A stretch of DNA of 64,000 bases, from the NCBI RefSeq assembly GCF_036785885.1, contig NC_092323.1:3574501-3638500 (forward strand), in the 5' to 3' direction. The stretch's first letter is position 1. Each line of letters begins with the position of its first letter. Positions 1 to 12,722 of this stretch are shown here, one piece after another. This DNA comes from Coffea arabica. Lineage: Eukaryota > Streptophyta > Magnoliopsida > Gentianales > Rubiaceae. Both the position numbers and the translations under genes were made by a program. Below the pieces are notes generated by a model, which was not told the DNA's origin, made no database searches, and worked only from the letters and a program-made list of their open reading frames with translations.

Positions 1-1070
1 TTTACTTACTTTTTATTTGGACAACAACCCTCACCACCGAATGACTAGGAAAATGGGAACATGATATGTCTCTTGCTGCTAAAAAGTAATAAGACTTTAG
101 ATTCAGGGTCTTATTGTCGAGGGAGGAAAGGCTTAGACGAAGGCAAATGATATGGTTTGGTTTGGTTCAAGGGACGATGACAACTTGGGTAATGCGTTGA
201 GCCACTTCAGTGGTGGTCGATTACTTAAAGAGCTAGAAAACAAATGTGTGGTTGGAACAAATCAGTTTCTTTTTAAAAAATAACAGAGTAAATTATAGTA
301 ACTGCGTCTGCGTGCATGCTTCTCACTCAGTCGAATGAATACATCGTCTAAATGGGATGCCTAAAATTTCAATTCAAAAGGCAAATACCAGTTTCTAACT
401 TAAAAAGTGAGGGACAAAAATGGGTTAGCTCTCCATGCATTACTCAATTCAATTGTCTATTGCTTCTTGAACCAAACATCCGCAGCCCAACCAGAAAAGA
501 GGCCGTCACCATCTTATGAGGTGACTTGAAAACATGGGAATTCCTTGGCAAAAGGAGGTTTCAGACTACGCCTATGGCAAAAGGAAATCACTTTACTTCA
601 CAAGGCATGGATTGTCAATTGAACTAGTAGTCAGTATACGTTTCTTCTACAAGTTAAGGCTTTTTACACCTAAAAAGAAAAGCTGTTTCTGTCATCTCAC
701 TAATATGCTTTGCAACTGAGCAAGACCCATCAGTTTTGCGTTTATAGGGACCCCAACTAACCTGATTTTGTGGGTCATGGTCGGAATTATGAGAAAGATA
801 GCCGGTGGGTAACGTTATTCATGAAAATGAATTAGCACTAATTGGCACTCTATATAACACCAGCTGTGACTTATGATGCTAATTGGCTGTTGGGCAATAA
901 TCACAAAGGACCTACGAAAAGCAAGAGGAATAAAAATGCAATTATGGCCATGATGAATTGTTATAAAATCCAGTAATCTAAGAAACTCTAAAAGAGAATA
1001 GGGTTTTTTTTTTCTTAAAAAAAAAAAAAGCTCTAAAATAGAAGAAAAGATGTCGAAGAATTTGACTGAC
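1..1070. other. Intron or flank of the DUF1666 gene
   Basis: AT-rich sequence with poly-T/poly-A runs near 1004-1029. I looked on the minus strand for the next DUF1666 exon, expected to begin with sequence like FLQ after an AG acceptor, and could not find it. No other coding segment is recognised. Confidence 0.4.
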
Positions 1071-2605
1071 CTATTGCATACATCTTCTGGTAATTGAAGA
1101 TATCAAATTTCCGCATCCTCTCCCTGTAACTCTTGTAGAACTTGTGGAGCTCGCCCATGCAATCTTCACGCTGGAACTTCTCGTCAATTTTCCAGGGCTT
1201 CAAGTCTTCCGTAATTTTGGGAAACTCAGAATCCTCTAGAATAGTGGGCAGACCAGTCGCCCTGACCTTTCTAAGCTCCATCTTCAACTGCTCAATCAAA
1301 TCTTGATGTTCCCACAATGTCTCCAACTTGTTTGGATCCTCAAAGTCACACGTATCCTTGGACGTCGCCTTTTCAGAGTCATAAGAACCATTCAATGGCT
1401 TATCATCTTGGTCGGCCTCTGCCCCCATTGAATCTTCACGAAAATCATCCTCGGATAAAAATCGCGACGCCACTGCATCTGGATTACGTTCCAGATCCTG
1501 TTCAAGTAATTCTCCCTCTAGCTTCGAAAGTTCGCCCAATATGTCACTATCTTCTTCACCAAAATCGTCGGATTCCCCATCTTTGTCCCCAAAGTCTGCC
1601 GTTTCACCGCGTGTGGTTTTGACTTTCTCGCCATTGACATCCATCGAGGCTTCGAGATCAACAACACTGCTGTATTCTTGTCCAAAATCTTCGTCGGACA
1701 GAAAGCCATCGTTGTACGAGTCACTCGTGACTGAAACTTGATCGGGCTCAGAATTGATTGACTCTGAATGGCCATCACTTGCGATCACGCAGTCTCTCTC
1801 AGTGTAATCAAAGCGAATCTCATTGCGAAAATCATAATCGCCGGTCTCCTGTGGTATACAACTGGTGGCCTCATTTTCCTCAGATTTTTCTTCATCACGC
1901 GGACCATCGTCAACTGGCTTCTTCTTTGATTGCACTTCAAAAGTTTCTGCAGCTTCCACGGTGAAATGCTTATGTGAAGCAGCATCAATTTCTTCGACGT
2001 TAAAGCTCTCGGAGGACATGAAAAAATCGGACTTACTAGAACTCGTAGATGAGACCTGGTCAGAGTTGAAAAGTTCAGCGCTTTCTTTCTTACTGTTACT
2101 GATGTATTCTTCAAAAGTAGGGAATCTGAAAGTGAAAGAGGTGTCAAAATTTTCTCCCTCACAATCAGCCTCGGATTCCGTGAACCCAACCTCGTCCGTT
2201 TTTGCTTTCTTCTCCGGCTCGAAATGTGATCCAGTCTCTAGCTCCTTAAATCCAACATCGTTCAACTCCGGCTCCGGCTCTGTTTGGGGCTCTAATGTAG
2301 GCTCTGACGGCACATGTTTGAAATCCTTCTGGTCGATAATCTCGGCTGAATTCATCTCAAATTTTTGCCTCAAAGGGCTGCCATTGCCATGCAACCTGTA
2401 ATGGTATCCAATACGAAATCACGTTAATCGATGAAAAAACTATGCGATAAACAAGCAAGGGGACAAAAGATCTAGTATTCCAATACCTGAAGAGAAAAGG
2501 GCTGATGAAGCTGAACAGAGGAAGCAGAAGTCTGGACACAGAGAATAGAGAGGATCCCACCAGGAGAACGAGTTTTTTGTACAGGAATTGGGTGAAAGCA
2601 CCCAT
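1071..2605 (-). CDS. DUF1666 family protein (annotated elsewhere as ribosomal protein L34Ae), 5' part
   Basis: Two exons are readable: exon 1 2605-2487 and exon 2 2395-1071, joined through a split Arg codon (AG|G) across an intron with GT..AG ends. They encode 481 residues. Exon 2 ends at an ATAG|GTCAGT donor inside the conserved block FYKSYRERMRKFDIFNYQKM followed by YAIG, where DUF1666 proteins continue; the rest of the domain must lie left of the window or after a >1-kb intron. The first ~40 residues are strongly hydrophobic and leucine/phenylalanine-rich, possibly a membrane anchor. Residues ~40-400 are acidic, Ser/Glu/Asp-rich and probably disordered. The ATG at 2605 is chosen because the only upstream alternative in frame is a GTG. 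The family function is unknown; the 'ribosomal protein L34Ae' name is historical and I see no ribosomal domain. Confidence 0.75.
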
Positions 2606-4030
2606 GATCACTGTTCGAAAGAGGACCGCGATTAAAGGATGTAAACGCCAGGCCAGTCACCATGGGCTTTAAATCAATCAGTAAATTCAGTTGGAAGCAA
2701 AGAAACCGGGGGAAACAGAGCAGGAGTAGTTCATGGAACTCATGGCTCCTTTGAATAATTCAAGAGCGGACACGGACTTGATACCTATAAACAAGAACCA
2801 GAAACCCCGTATCCCCAAAAAACTTCAACCATTCCCATCAAAATCTGAGTCAGGAGACATTGAAATCCGACCTAATTGGAGAAGTTTCAGGGCTGGTGAG
2901 ATTTGAAAGCAAATATTCAGGGGGGAAGATAGTTACCCATCAGCGACCAGGCCTAGGCGAAAAGGTAAATAAATAATAAAAAAAAAAAAGAACACCCGCC
3001 GAGGGAGGGAGGTTTGGTTGCTTTGTTAGTGAGTCGTGTGACACCTTCACCAGAGAAACTGCTACAATTATGAACGGATGATATTAGCAGCAGGGGATAT
3101 CATTTATTTATGATGCTCTCAGTCTCAGCAGGAGAATTGAAGGGAATAGAAGATTCTGTTCTATTCTCTGTAGTTAATAGCTATCGGGGAGCGGGGGCAA
3201 TGATAAATCTGAGAAAGATGAGAAAAATGAAAAAGGTGGGTCCATTAGAAAGTTTACGCCTTTACACTTCCGGAGGGGGGAGGACCCCGGGGAGGGGGGG
3301 GGGGGCGCTTGGTAAATTAAAATGTTGATATTTTACGTTAATCTGACATAATTGGTTTTTGAGATTTGTGGTGGGCACCAAGGGCTGGACCGCTTGCCTG
3401 GTTTCATTGCATTGATTATTGCACTTACCACTACGTCCTTTTCCAAGATTATAGTACCGGCAGATGGACGAGTCACTTCCACATTCCTTTTCCAGTTATC
3501 ACTTAGTTGACTTTCCTTTTTTTTTAAAAAAAAAAAAAAAAGCCACATCCACAGTATCAAAATGTGAACGTTCAATTCGTTTTTTTTTTTTTTTTGAAAA
3601 AAAAAAGGTTGGAGCTCGCGTTTAATTTTTGTGCATTCCTTTTTTTTTTCTTTCTTGTTTTTAATTCCTGAGAACAAGACAAAGTTCAGATATCTCTCCT
3701 GTCAGCAAATGCAATACAAATAGTAGACCACTTGATTTGCCCAACCACCCTTGACTTCGTTCCGAAATCCCAAATCTGTGTGTTTTTGAGTTTTGAACAA
3801 AAGAATCCGGAAGATGTAAATTTGAGTTTGTACGTATTATCTACATACGGTGTGTAATTAGTTGAGACTGGGATAATTTTCGTGAATAAAATGGGTCAAA
3901 TAGGAGTGTCGAAGCAAGTTTTTAGTCTTGGAAAACAAAATCGCGTGCCCAAAACGAAAAGAAGAAACTCTCTGCAGTTTTAGGCATTCACTTTACTTAA
4001 CCTCATTAGTGTCCATATCTATATAATATA
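2606..4030. other. Upstream flank of the DUF1666 gene, no gene seen
   Basis: Contains the probable 5' leader and promoter of the minus-strand DUF1666 gene (2606 to about 3060), then non-coding DNA with homopolymer tracts: a G-rich run at 3271-3307 and A/T runs near 3517-3542 and 3581-3607. The short reading frames here are interrupted, low-complexity and match no family I know. Confidence 0.4.
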
Positions 4031-4038
4031 GTAATACT

Positions 4039-4793
4039 TAGAGGTGGCAATTTGTCCCAAACCCCAATGGGTTACCCATGCCCATTGAGACTTTGGGCGG
4101 GATGGGTATTGGAATTTGATATTGGGTTTAAAATGGGACAAATTCCAATTGTACCCATTATTTGATGAGAAATTTTGGAAAATGCTTGGGTACCCATTGG
4201 GCTCAAATAGCAAGGGCTCCGTTTGGATTAACTATTTTTGGGGGGTATTTTTGAAATATTTTATTATAGTAGTGTATATGAAAAATTTTTACTATAAAAT
4301 TTTTTTGAAATATTTGATATACTAATATGGATGGGATGTTTTTTGAGTTATTGTATATTACTATAACATTGTATTTGAAAAACTTATTTTTTGAAAAAAT
4401 AGCCAATCCAAACGGAGTCTTAGATTCAAAAATTATCTTTAACAATTTTTATAGTCATGATTGTATATCTATCTTTTTCTTTATTTGTTAATCCAATTTT
4501 TGGTGATAATCCTGAGTATAAAGCACTTGCATGTTTATTTAATAAAACTAAAAGAAATTTAATAAATAAAAAATATTAAAATTATATAAAAAATAAAAAA
4601 TAAATTAAAGGAAAAAAATATGTAGAAAATATATTTGGGTATTGGGTGGAATCAATCTAAACCGATCCCAAAGTGATCCCGCCCAAGTTAGTCCCAAAAC
4701 ATATATGGGTAAGGTTGGACCCAAACCCATATGACTCGGTTCCATCTTAAACCCAAGCAAATCCCACCCATCCCGCCCATTTTGCCACCTCTA
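4039..4793. mobile_element. hAT-like non-autonomous transposon with 8-bp target duplication
   Basis: The ends are perfect 12-bp inverted repeats, TAGAGGTGGCAA at 4039-4050 and TTGCCACCTCTA at 4782-4793. The flanks carry an 8-bp direct repeat, GTAATACT (4031-4038) and GTAGTACT (4794-4801), matching at 7 of 8 positions. TAGRGRTGGCAA ends with an 8-bp duplication are typical of plant hAT elements. The interior has no transposase frame and repeats 'CCCATTGGG'-like words near both ends. A second small element is nested inside (4215-4420). Confidence 0.75.
4215..4420. mobile_element. Small MITE with CTCCGTTTGGATT ends, nested in the hAT element
   Basis: Starts GGCTCCGTTTGGATT and ends AATCCAAACGGAGTCT, an inverted repeat of about 14 bp around a very AT-rich centre of about 175 bp. 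It interrupts the more GC-rich arms of the hAT-like element, so it inserted later. The element at 43716-44064 has the same type of ends. No clear target duplication was found, so the superfamily is open. Confidence 0.45.
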
Positions 4794-4801
4794 GTAGTAC
4801 T

Positions 4802-5694
4802 TATTGGCGGGAGAGTTTTTTTTTAAAAAAAAAAAATCTATCAGAAGCCTCCAAAATTCCATTCTCTTTTTTCTACAATTTTATGTTTATTTTAATTCAA
4901 ATATATTATTAAGTAACCCTTATTCCTTTTGGGGCATTCAAATTTAAGTGACTCCACTAACTTCAACAACCAAAATCCAAATAATTGAAAATAACCGGCC
5001 ACCACGCAAATCACATTTGCAAAATTTTAAGAGTCCGATTGAATTACAGTTCCCACAATCGTTTAATAACTAAATAATAACACAAAGTCAAAATCATTCT
5101 CAAAAACTAACAATCCCTATCCAATTTTATTCCCATTTATTACCCACCCAAGCAAAACAAAGCGAGGAAAAAACACACTATATGTATCAGCATGGAGGGA
5201 CCCCAGCTACAAGCATTTCAACTACAAGAAAATAAATGGAGATTCAACTTTCGAGAGGAAGAGAAAGAAAACAGGAGGAAAAAGAAAAAAAATTTAGCAA
5301 ATCTCCTTGTGAATTTTTTGGCAATTAAAAAAAAAATTTTTTTTTTTTGTGATTGCATGTTAGTGCTTAATAGTAGTATCATCCCATATTTAGTTCAACC
5401 AAGATCTAAATGGGAAAACGACGAGAGTTTGGTCCAAAGTATAAAGTACTTGGAAATTAACTGTTGCGGCCAGAGCGGTCGTACTGTAGCATGAGAAATT
5501 GGGTTGATTAGTAACATTGTGCCTCTGGACATGTCACACAAATTACGGGGACATAAGCACGAGTACAACTTCAGTTGAGTCTCGATCAGTTGATTAAAAA
5601 TACAATACAAAGGGAAGACAGAAGATGGAAATAGCTCAATCAGTTTTCATTTCCTATTAGCAATGTGTGGTCCAATAATTTCTTTAAATGGATT
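4802..5694. other. Intergenic, no gene seen
   Basis: AT-rich DNA with A/T homopolymers near 4816-4838 and 5280-5349. The 100-aa frame at 5192-5494 is lysine-rich low-complexity sequence with no recognisable domain, and is not called. Confidence 0.35.
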
Positions 5695-7612
5695 AGATAG
5701 AATATGTCTGCCAACCCGTCCAACTTTAATATTGAATTTTCACTTAAATGGATTATACCCAATCCGTTCAACTTTAGATTGGGTTAATTTTGGATTGGGT
5801 CATATTGGGTTATCTCAAACCCATGACCCAACATATTAATTAATACATTTTAATACATAAACTTTTTCACATACATTTTAACACATAAAAAAAAATATTC
5901 ACACATATAAACACATTTTCACAGACATAAATGTATTTTCACACACTCACTTCTTAAGGTCCTTGAAAACTCATCATAAATAGAATAATATTTTATATTG
6001 CTTGTATTGTGAATTTTAGATAATAAATTGTACATTTAAATAGATTAGCTAAAAAAAATGTTTACTTTGTACTTTTTAATACTACTAATTGATTGAAACT
6101 TATTTTTGTCACAACTTATTAACACGTTTACTATTCATATCTGCTTTATTGTAAATTGTAATATTCTATGTATTTAAATTATTGAATGATAGATTATATT
6201 ATACTTTAAAATGTAAGTAAGAAACATATAATTTGTTGTATACTAATATTGAAATTATAGAAAATAAGTTTGTACTTTAGTCCTTATATTCTCAAAAATT
6301 TTATGATTCATGACTCTAGAAATTTTGCAAACTGTTGTGAAAGTTCCATGCATCAGAACTCCATTCTGAGGATAATATGCAAATTGCTTTCTTCCATTAA
6401 ATGACTGGAGACATTACTGCATTTTGGTTCTTGGACTCGCTAATTAAGAGGAGAATTAATTGTCTTACTGATTGTAAGCTTCTCATGAAGTTGAAGATTA
6501 GAGGTATTTGCTTTAGACGAAATGAAATCGTTGGACTAACCATGCCCAAGTTGCTATAATTAATCAAAACAAAATAGAATATGCAAATCAACTATATTGA
6601 TTCGAAGTTAATATCATGATCTATATACATGTAATATATATTAGAACGTATTTTTTTTTATTGATTTGATACAGTTAGATAATTTATCACCTGATTAATT
6701 AGAACATTTAGGATTATACTTGATGCTATGGTCATATTAATCTTTTAGAATTACCACAGCTTTGATATAAAGTAGAAAATATTATATGCTTGTAAAAAGT
6801 ATTGGTATTACTCCCAAAAAATTTATTAAGGAAAATCCTAAACTTTTTAAGAAATAAATGAGAGGAGAATTCATGAACTATTCTGACATTTTTACCACAT
6901 CGGGATCGCATTATTTTGAATTAGCGAAAAATTAGGCTGATACAAAGTAAGCTTTTGTTTGTAAATTTGAAGAATCCGAAATTATATAATGCTAAATTTT
7001 AAAAAAGAAATTTGTACAATATTATATGTACACGAAATATTAACAAACAAAAGCAATCACGAAATATTAAAAATAATGCAATTAGAATAAATTTAAAACT
7101 CTATTTTATGTACACGAAATATTAACAAACAAAAGCAAGTAGCAACTTGAGAACAACTAAAAAAAAAAAAAAGGAAAAAAAGGGGAGGAAAATAACATAG
7201 TCTTAAAAGGCATAATAAATTATTATAGAAGTTGAGCAAGTTTAACTATTATTATAAGAGTAAAATAAGCATGAATTTTTATTTCAAGTTTTTTTTCTTT
7301 TAAATAAAAATTAAAAAAATTGATTGAAAATATATATATGAGAATTTTGAATACAAATTAATCAATGAATTATTAACACATGTCTAAATGCAAATAGTTG
7401 GGCACATGTGTATTGAATCTTGTATTTATTATTTTGAATTACTTTTAAACAAGTTGGGTATTGGGTACTCAAATAAAAAATCCAACCTGCGCCAATGAAT
7501 AAGTTGGATTGTTCTTACCCAATCCAATAAAATTCATAATCCAATTGACCCAACCCATCCTTTAAAATTAATGGACGGGTTGTTAAGTTTTGGACTTTTT
7601 TGCCAGCTCTAA
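5695..7612. mobile_element. Degenerate hAT-like element remnant
   Basis: The right end (about 7450-7612) contains repeated ACCCAATCCAA-type words and finishes GTTGTTAAGTTTTGG...GCCAGCTCTAA. The left end (about 5700-5830) carries matching words in inverted orientation, CTGCCAACCCGTCCA and ACCCAATCCG. The arrangement resembles hAT elements with AGAGCTGGCAA ends, but the left terminus is decayed and no target duplication could be read. The 1.6-kb interior is AT-rich without coding sequence. Confidence 0.3.
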
Positions 7613-8940
7613 CTCTAAGATAGATGATCAGTTGGTAGGCACTAGGCAGTAGGCAGGCAGTTTATGTGAGGAGAAAAAACCCAGAAACTGATAATTCCCA
7701 TATCATATGTGATTGTCGACCCACATTTGCGCGTTTCTTATAATATCGTGTTCTTTTTTTTCGGTTAAAGCCGTGTTACGGTAATACCAGCAGACTAAAG
7801 GAGAAGCTACGCTACTATTTTCCAAAAAAAAAAACAAAAAGAAGAAAAGATTACAGCAGCAGACACGCATCACGCGTAGTCAAGAACAAAAACAAAACGA
7901 TAATAAATTGACGAAGAACTTGCCGCCTAGTATTGGTAGCTTAAAGGAGTGGGAAAGTTAAAAGTTAAAACCGACAGCGTTGAGACTAAAAAAAGACGGC
8001 AAATCTTGTGCTACTACTGACAAAATTAACGAGAAATCAGAATTACTGGTACTGGTGGGAGTATCTAATAAGCCGACGCCGACCTCCTTGTAAGCAAACT
8101 CCTCGACGGCAACAGTTTAGTTTACTATACAGAAGGCTTTCATTGCATGTCCTCCTTTATGAACTAGTCATCGTAGAAAATTGAAATGGAGACAAATAAA
8201 ATTGGTGCACACATATTTCCAAACATTCATTTATTGCAAGTCACGTTGTGGACTTTCTGAAGACAATACAAAGGTCAAAGTCCAAGTTAAGGGCACCCGA
8301 GTGGTCTTATTTTCACGCTTCTAGATTCCATCCATTTTAATCAAGCACTCTGACTCTTTTACAAATCGACGTGGAATAAACTCAACTCAACAAAAACTAA
8401 TCCCTCTTCACATCTTGGCGGTTCTTATTAATTTACGCTTATTAGTCGTACTGGTGCGTGTCTCATTTTCATCATTTAGAACTTGCGGTGACATCCGGGA
8501 GCGTTTCAAGGATTTATTGATTTCGGCCGGCCCAGTTCCTGTAAGATACAAACACACAAATGGACCATCTTGTTTTGTAGCTCTATGTCTTCCCCACAAG
8601 TTTACTAGCCCAATTAGATATCATGAGAGGAAGCCCGTGACTCGGCCTCAGACAAGACACTTGACAAAAGTTTACAAAATGTTCAAGCACATTCTAGCCC
8701 ACTCGTTAAATCTCGGACAATTGTTGCTGTAAGATGTGCAATATATTTTTTTTTCAAAGCTATCCCAGATGTGGTTTTGGTGGAACATCGTGGCACGAAA
8801 CTGTTTCGGTTTCCTTCTTATCCAGAAAATTTTTCCGTAAACAACATATCTTCTGAGAGAGAACACATCTTGAAGGGTAGGTTTCAGTTTCAGAGCACAT
8901 GATCGATGATTCGGCGCAACATTGAAAGGTCATGAGTCGC
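7613..8940. other. Intergenic, no gene seen
   Basis: Non-coding DNA of mixed composition. The longest frame (8415-8732, 105 aa) overlaps an equally long antisense frame and has no recognisable domain, so none is called. Confidence 0.35.
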
Positions 8941-8948
8941 ATCATGGG

Positions 8949-9646
8949 TAGGGATGGCAACTGGGGCAAAGGACTCCTCTCCATCCCTCGCCCCGCTGCC
9001 TATTAATTCCCCCCTCCCCGTCCCGTTCCGTTTCTCTCGCGGGGTTAATAAAAATGTGTTATATAATTTTATTATAGTTAAATTTTAACAAATAATTAAG
9101 TACTAAAATATCAACACATCACCAAGTTATTATTCATTGTAATTTCACAATTGTAACTCACAAAAACAATCAAACAAAAGTTATTTGAATACAATCCAAT
9201 ATGATGAAATATAACTAAAATAGTCAAATTTTTACTTTGGCACAAATACAATCATTAATTCATTATTGTGCTTGTGCTTCTTTTTTTTTTGAGAAAAAAG
9301 TGTTATTGTATTAAGTGTAATTAGAAATTTAGTATAAATGTATTAGTAAATTTAGTATAACTAATTAAATTTCTATTAGTAGATATATATAATTATTAGT
9401 ATAATTGATAATATCAATTATATCACATATACTAATATACATCATATAATACATATAACTAATAATATCATTATCATAAGTTGTAACTAATTAAATTAAA
9501 TATTATATATAATTATATACATATATATTTATTTATATATATTTTAGCGGGTGGCGAAGCGGGGGATATACCCGGCCCCGTTTCTAAATGGAGGGAAAAA
9601 ATTCCCTCCCACCTCGTCCCATTAGCCCCTTGGGGCACCATGCCTA
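8949..9646. mobile_element. hAT-like non-autonomous transposon with 8-bp target duplication
   Basis: Begins TAGGGATGGCAACTGGGG and ends CCCCTTGGGGCACCATGCCTA. The outermost bases are imperfect inverted repeats (TAGGGATGG and TAGGCATGG). Flanking 8-mers ATCATGGG (8941-8948) and ATCATAGG (9647-9654) agree at 7 of 8 positions, as expected for a hAT duplication. Both ends are GC-rich with CCCCG/CGGGG words; the interior from about 9050 to 9540 is AT-rich and non-coding. Confidence 0.72.
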
Positions 9647-12450
9647 ATCATAGGCTTCCATGGACCACAATTTAATGTGCACACATGCTAAGAGGGTTTT
9701 CTCTCCTCTCACCATTTCTTATAATTTATTTTTTTTAGCCTTCCGGTTCATCTCATGTATATTATATCATAGAAAATATTACAATGTTATATCAAATAAT
9801 ATTTTAAAATAATTTTCTATTCAAACGCACCCATAGATAGATTAGCCAGCCAGAAGGCCGCAACTTGGAAAGTTTTCGATGAAGTCCAATTTCAATTTCT
9901 ATCGGGTGCCATGAGCCATGTGCAGGAGAAGCGTAGCAGCATCATAATCATTCGGTGGTGGTTGACGTGACGCGGGACATACAAACCTATGCGTTCAAGA
10001 AAGGAAAGGAAATGAAATGAAATGAAATACTACGAGTCTAGTAGTAAAATACTACTTGTATTTCTTTCAAAGAGAAGGCGACGGAGCATTGGATTGCGTG
10101 GAGTTTAGCGGGGCTGAATATCTCAGCAAGTCAAGGCAATGGAGTACTGCATCACAACTATGGAATTCTTACTAATCATTATGCTGCTCAAAGATGTTAA
10201 CAGCACACCAAGAAAAAAATGTAAAAGCAATAAAAGAAGGATGATACTGGCTGCTAATCCCCCTCAGATTTCAAGGAGTTTTGGAGTTTGCATGCATGTG
10301 GGCCTGAAGTCTCTCCTGGGTCCTGATTAACCCAATAAGTTCATTACAAAATGTTGAACAGGTCAGACAGAAGCGTTTTCCTTCGATAGGGAGGACCCTA
10401 GATTTCCATGGTTTGTCGATTCATTTTCCGAGAGGCCAAAGAAAGAGGCTTTTTAATAAAAAGCCTAGTAGTTCAACATTTTTTTTATTATTATTATTTT
10501 TTCACATGCAGTTGTCATTTATAAAATTCGAATTTTAAACTTGACGGTAAAAAAGATTCCAAAAGCCTTGGCCACCGGATCGTCGAGTCGACCCCAATGA
10601 TTACCTAGTACGTATTTGAACTTTAGGAATTGAAGCAGTTAGTCATGATCCAAAATCATGCAAGGGAAGTGTTCTTCTTTCTAGATCAATATGGAATTGT
10701 TCTTCTTTTTCCTTGAAAATAAGTAGTGTTACACAATTAAGAAGGCAGTGGTTCCAAGATAATCCTTCAATAATTGAATATAACTCTGTTGTATTGTTTT
10801 GGTTTTGCACATATAACATGCGTACGTTCAGACCCGTTAATATTAAGAAAAAAGACATTTATTGTAACAAAAAAATACCGCCATCTTTTCCCGGCAAAAT
10901 CTTAACTACACCCAGAGAAAAAAAAAATTGTATCACAAAACAGTATAGTGGCAAGACCTTAAATAGCATTTGAATTGGACGGACCTTCATACCTATAAAG
11001 TAAATCGAATTTACCTGGATCCAACTTTCGGGGATGCAAAGTCATCCAAAGCATGTTTGGTATCCAAAGTTTCAATTGATATCAATCGCTTATTATTATT
11101 ATTCATAATTGACTATCTGCTCGTGTTGGATCAGCGCAGCTAGGCTAATGTTTTCCAAAGAAGAAAAAATAAAATAATAATGGTTTCTCTCTGCATAAAA
11201 CCGCCCAAGTTGTTAGCTTCGTAGAATCATTTCAATATTAGCGAGCTAGGTATTGAGTCCCGCATAATTGTCCGGGGAGATGAGTGATATTTTTATAGCA
11301 TCGGAGTGAAACTGTTAGAAACCTTGAAAGGGAGGTTTCTGAAAAATTATCCCTTCTCAAAGGGTAATCGGTCCTTTTCCATGAGCCGCAGGATTAATGA
11401 AACATGAACAGAGGACTTGGTCGCCACACGGGAATTCTCATTCAATTGGCCCACATGCATGGGGCATGATGAAACGAAATATTTTAGACAGAAACGTATT
11501 CTGTCATCTGATTGGTTGTGGTTGACTTGGCGACGAGTCGCCCCTCCTCCATCTGACCCAAACATCTTTATGTCTTTGATCAATCCTCCTCAAAGTTCAG
11601 GATGTTTCGTGATGAACCCTGAACATACGTACATACATTACAATACCCTAGCATACAATCATTTCATCCCAAGCCCAGCCAGCAACATCTCGAATCAACT
11701 TAAATATATATACATATCTGTGGGTGTGTGTATCATAGAATCAGTATAATGTGTGTGTGTGTGTATATCTATATATATATATATATATATATCTTCACCA
11801 CCGCCATCATGACCATATCTTCTTGTTTTTACTAGGATAGATATCATCATCATCCTCGATCACCGTCGACTTTACTAGTTTACCAACCAATTTGATCATT
11901 ATGATTCGTGATGCACAAATTGTAAAAGAGTTTTTTAAATGTATAGTTTTAGTTATAACTCTCTTGTACAACCTTTTCTGCACCTATTAATGAAAGCAAT
12001 TTAATGTTTTTTACTCAAAAAAAGGGATAAAAATCTGAGAAAGTTGCTCGTAAAAAAGATTTTGAAACTTGTAGGAGAACTATTCTATTACTAGCTAGAA
12101 ATCGACTTTCATTAGCAGTAGTACGTAGTTCATACGAATAGGTGACTAAGGAAGTTGGTTAATATTGCATGGAAACCATAATTAGCAAGGTGAATTGCAG
12201 TAATGGATCATCAATAATGAATCAGCACATTGAATGCTACGCGGTTTTGGTGAGGCAGAGATTAGAGAAGAGGAGCTACAGACAGTCACCCAGCTGCTGA
12301 CCTTAGCACATTAGCTAAGATGGATGGATGGATAGATAGGCCATTGCAGTAAATGCTCTTTCTCTTGCTTGCTGTCACCTTTTGACTCTTTGAATACACC
12401 CTTTGCTTCTTTTAGGTCAGCGTTTATAGTTAGGAGGTGGCGGAGGGGTT
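9647..12450. other. Intergenic and distal upstream region of the MYB gene
   Basis: No gene is supported. The region holds a (TG)n/(AT)n microsatellite at 11750-11792 and several unremarkable short frames. The last ~250 bp lead into the MYB promoter. Confidence 0.35.
11750..11792. repeat. Compound TG/TA dinucleotide microsatellite
   Basis: A TG run (about 11750-11764) passes through TATATC into an AT run of roughly 22 bp ending at 11792. It lies about 930 bp upstream of the MYB start codon. Confidence 0.85.
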
Positions 12451-12460
12451 TCCTTTTTTT

Positions 12461-12470
12461 CTATATATGC
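12461..12470 (+). promoter_or_regulatory. Probable TATA box of the MYB gene
   Basis: CTATATATGC follows a pyrimidine-rich stretch and lies about 255 bp upstream of the ATG at 12723. That leaves room for a 5' leader of about 220 bp, plausible for plant MYB genes. No transcript evidence is visible, so this is inferred from position and motif. Confidence 0.4.
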
Positions 12471-12722
12471 TTTGCAGATCAATAAATCTTAGCGTTGGAC
12501 AATTGTCTCAGCTTTTCCCAAGAAGAGAAAAATAAGCACGGATCACGACTAGTGGTGCAGAAATAGCTGTCAAAATAGAGAAGAACACAGCCCCAAGTCC
12601 AGCAAAGTTTTAGGGTGCACCGAGGGATAGCTTCTGAGAGGGATATCTCAGAAAGAGATCATCAAACGGTATCACAGACTACAAGACAAAGGGAAGGTGA
12701 ATAGAGAGAGGGAGAGGGAGAG

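Noticed and set aside
1317-2401. Plus-strand frames opposite the DUF1666 exon
   Set aside because: Antisense shadows; the minus-strand frame has the conserved family block and correct splice sites.
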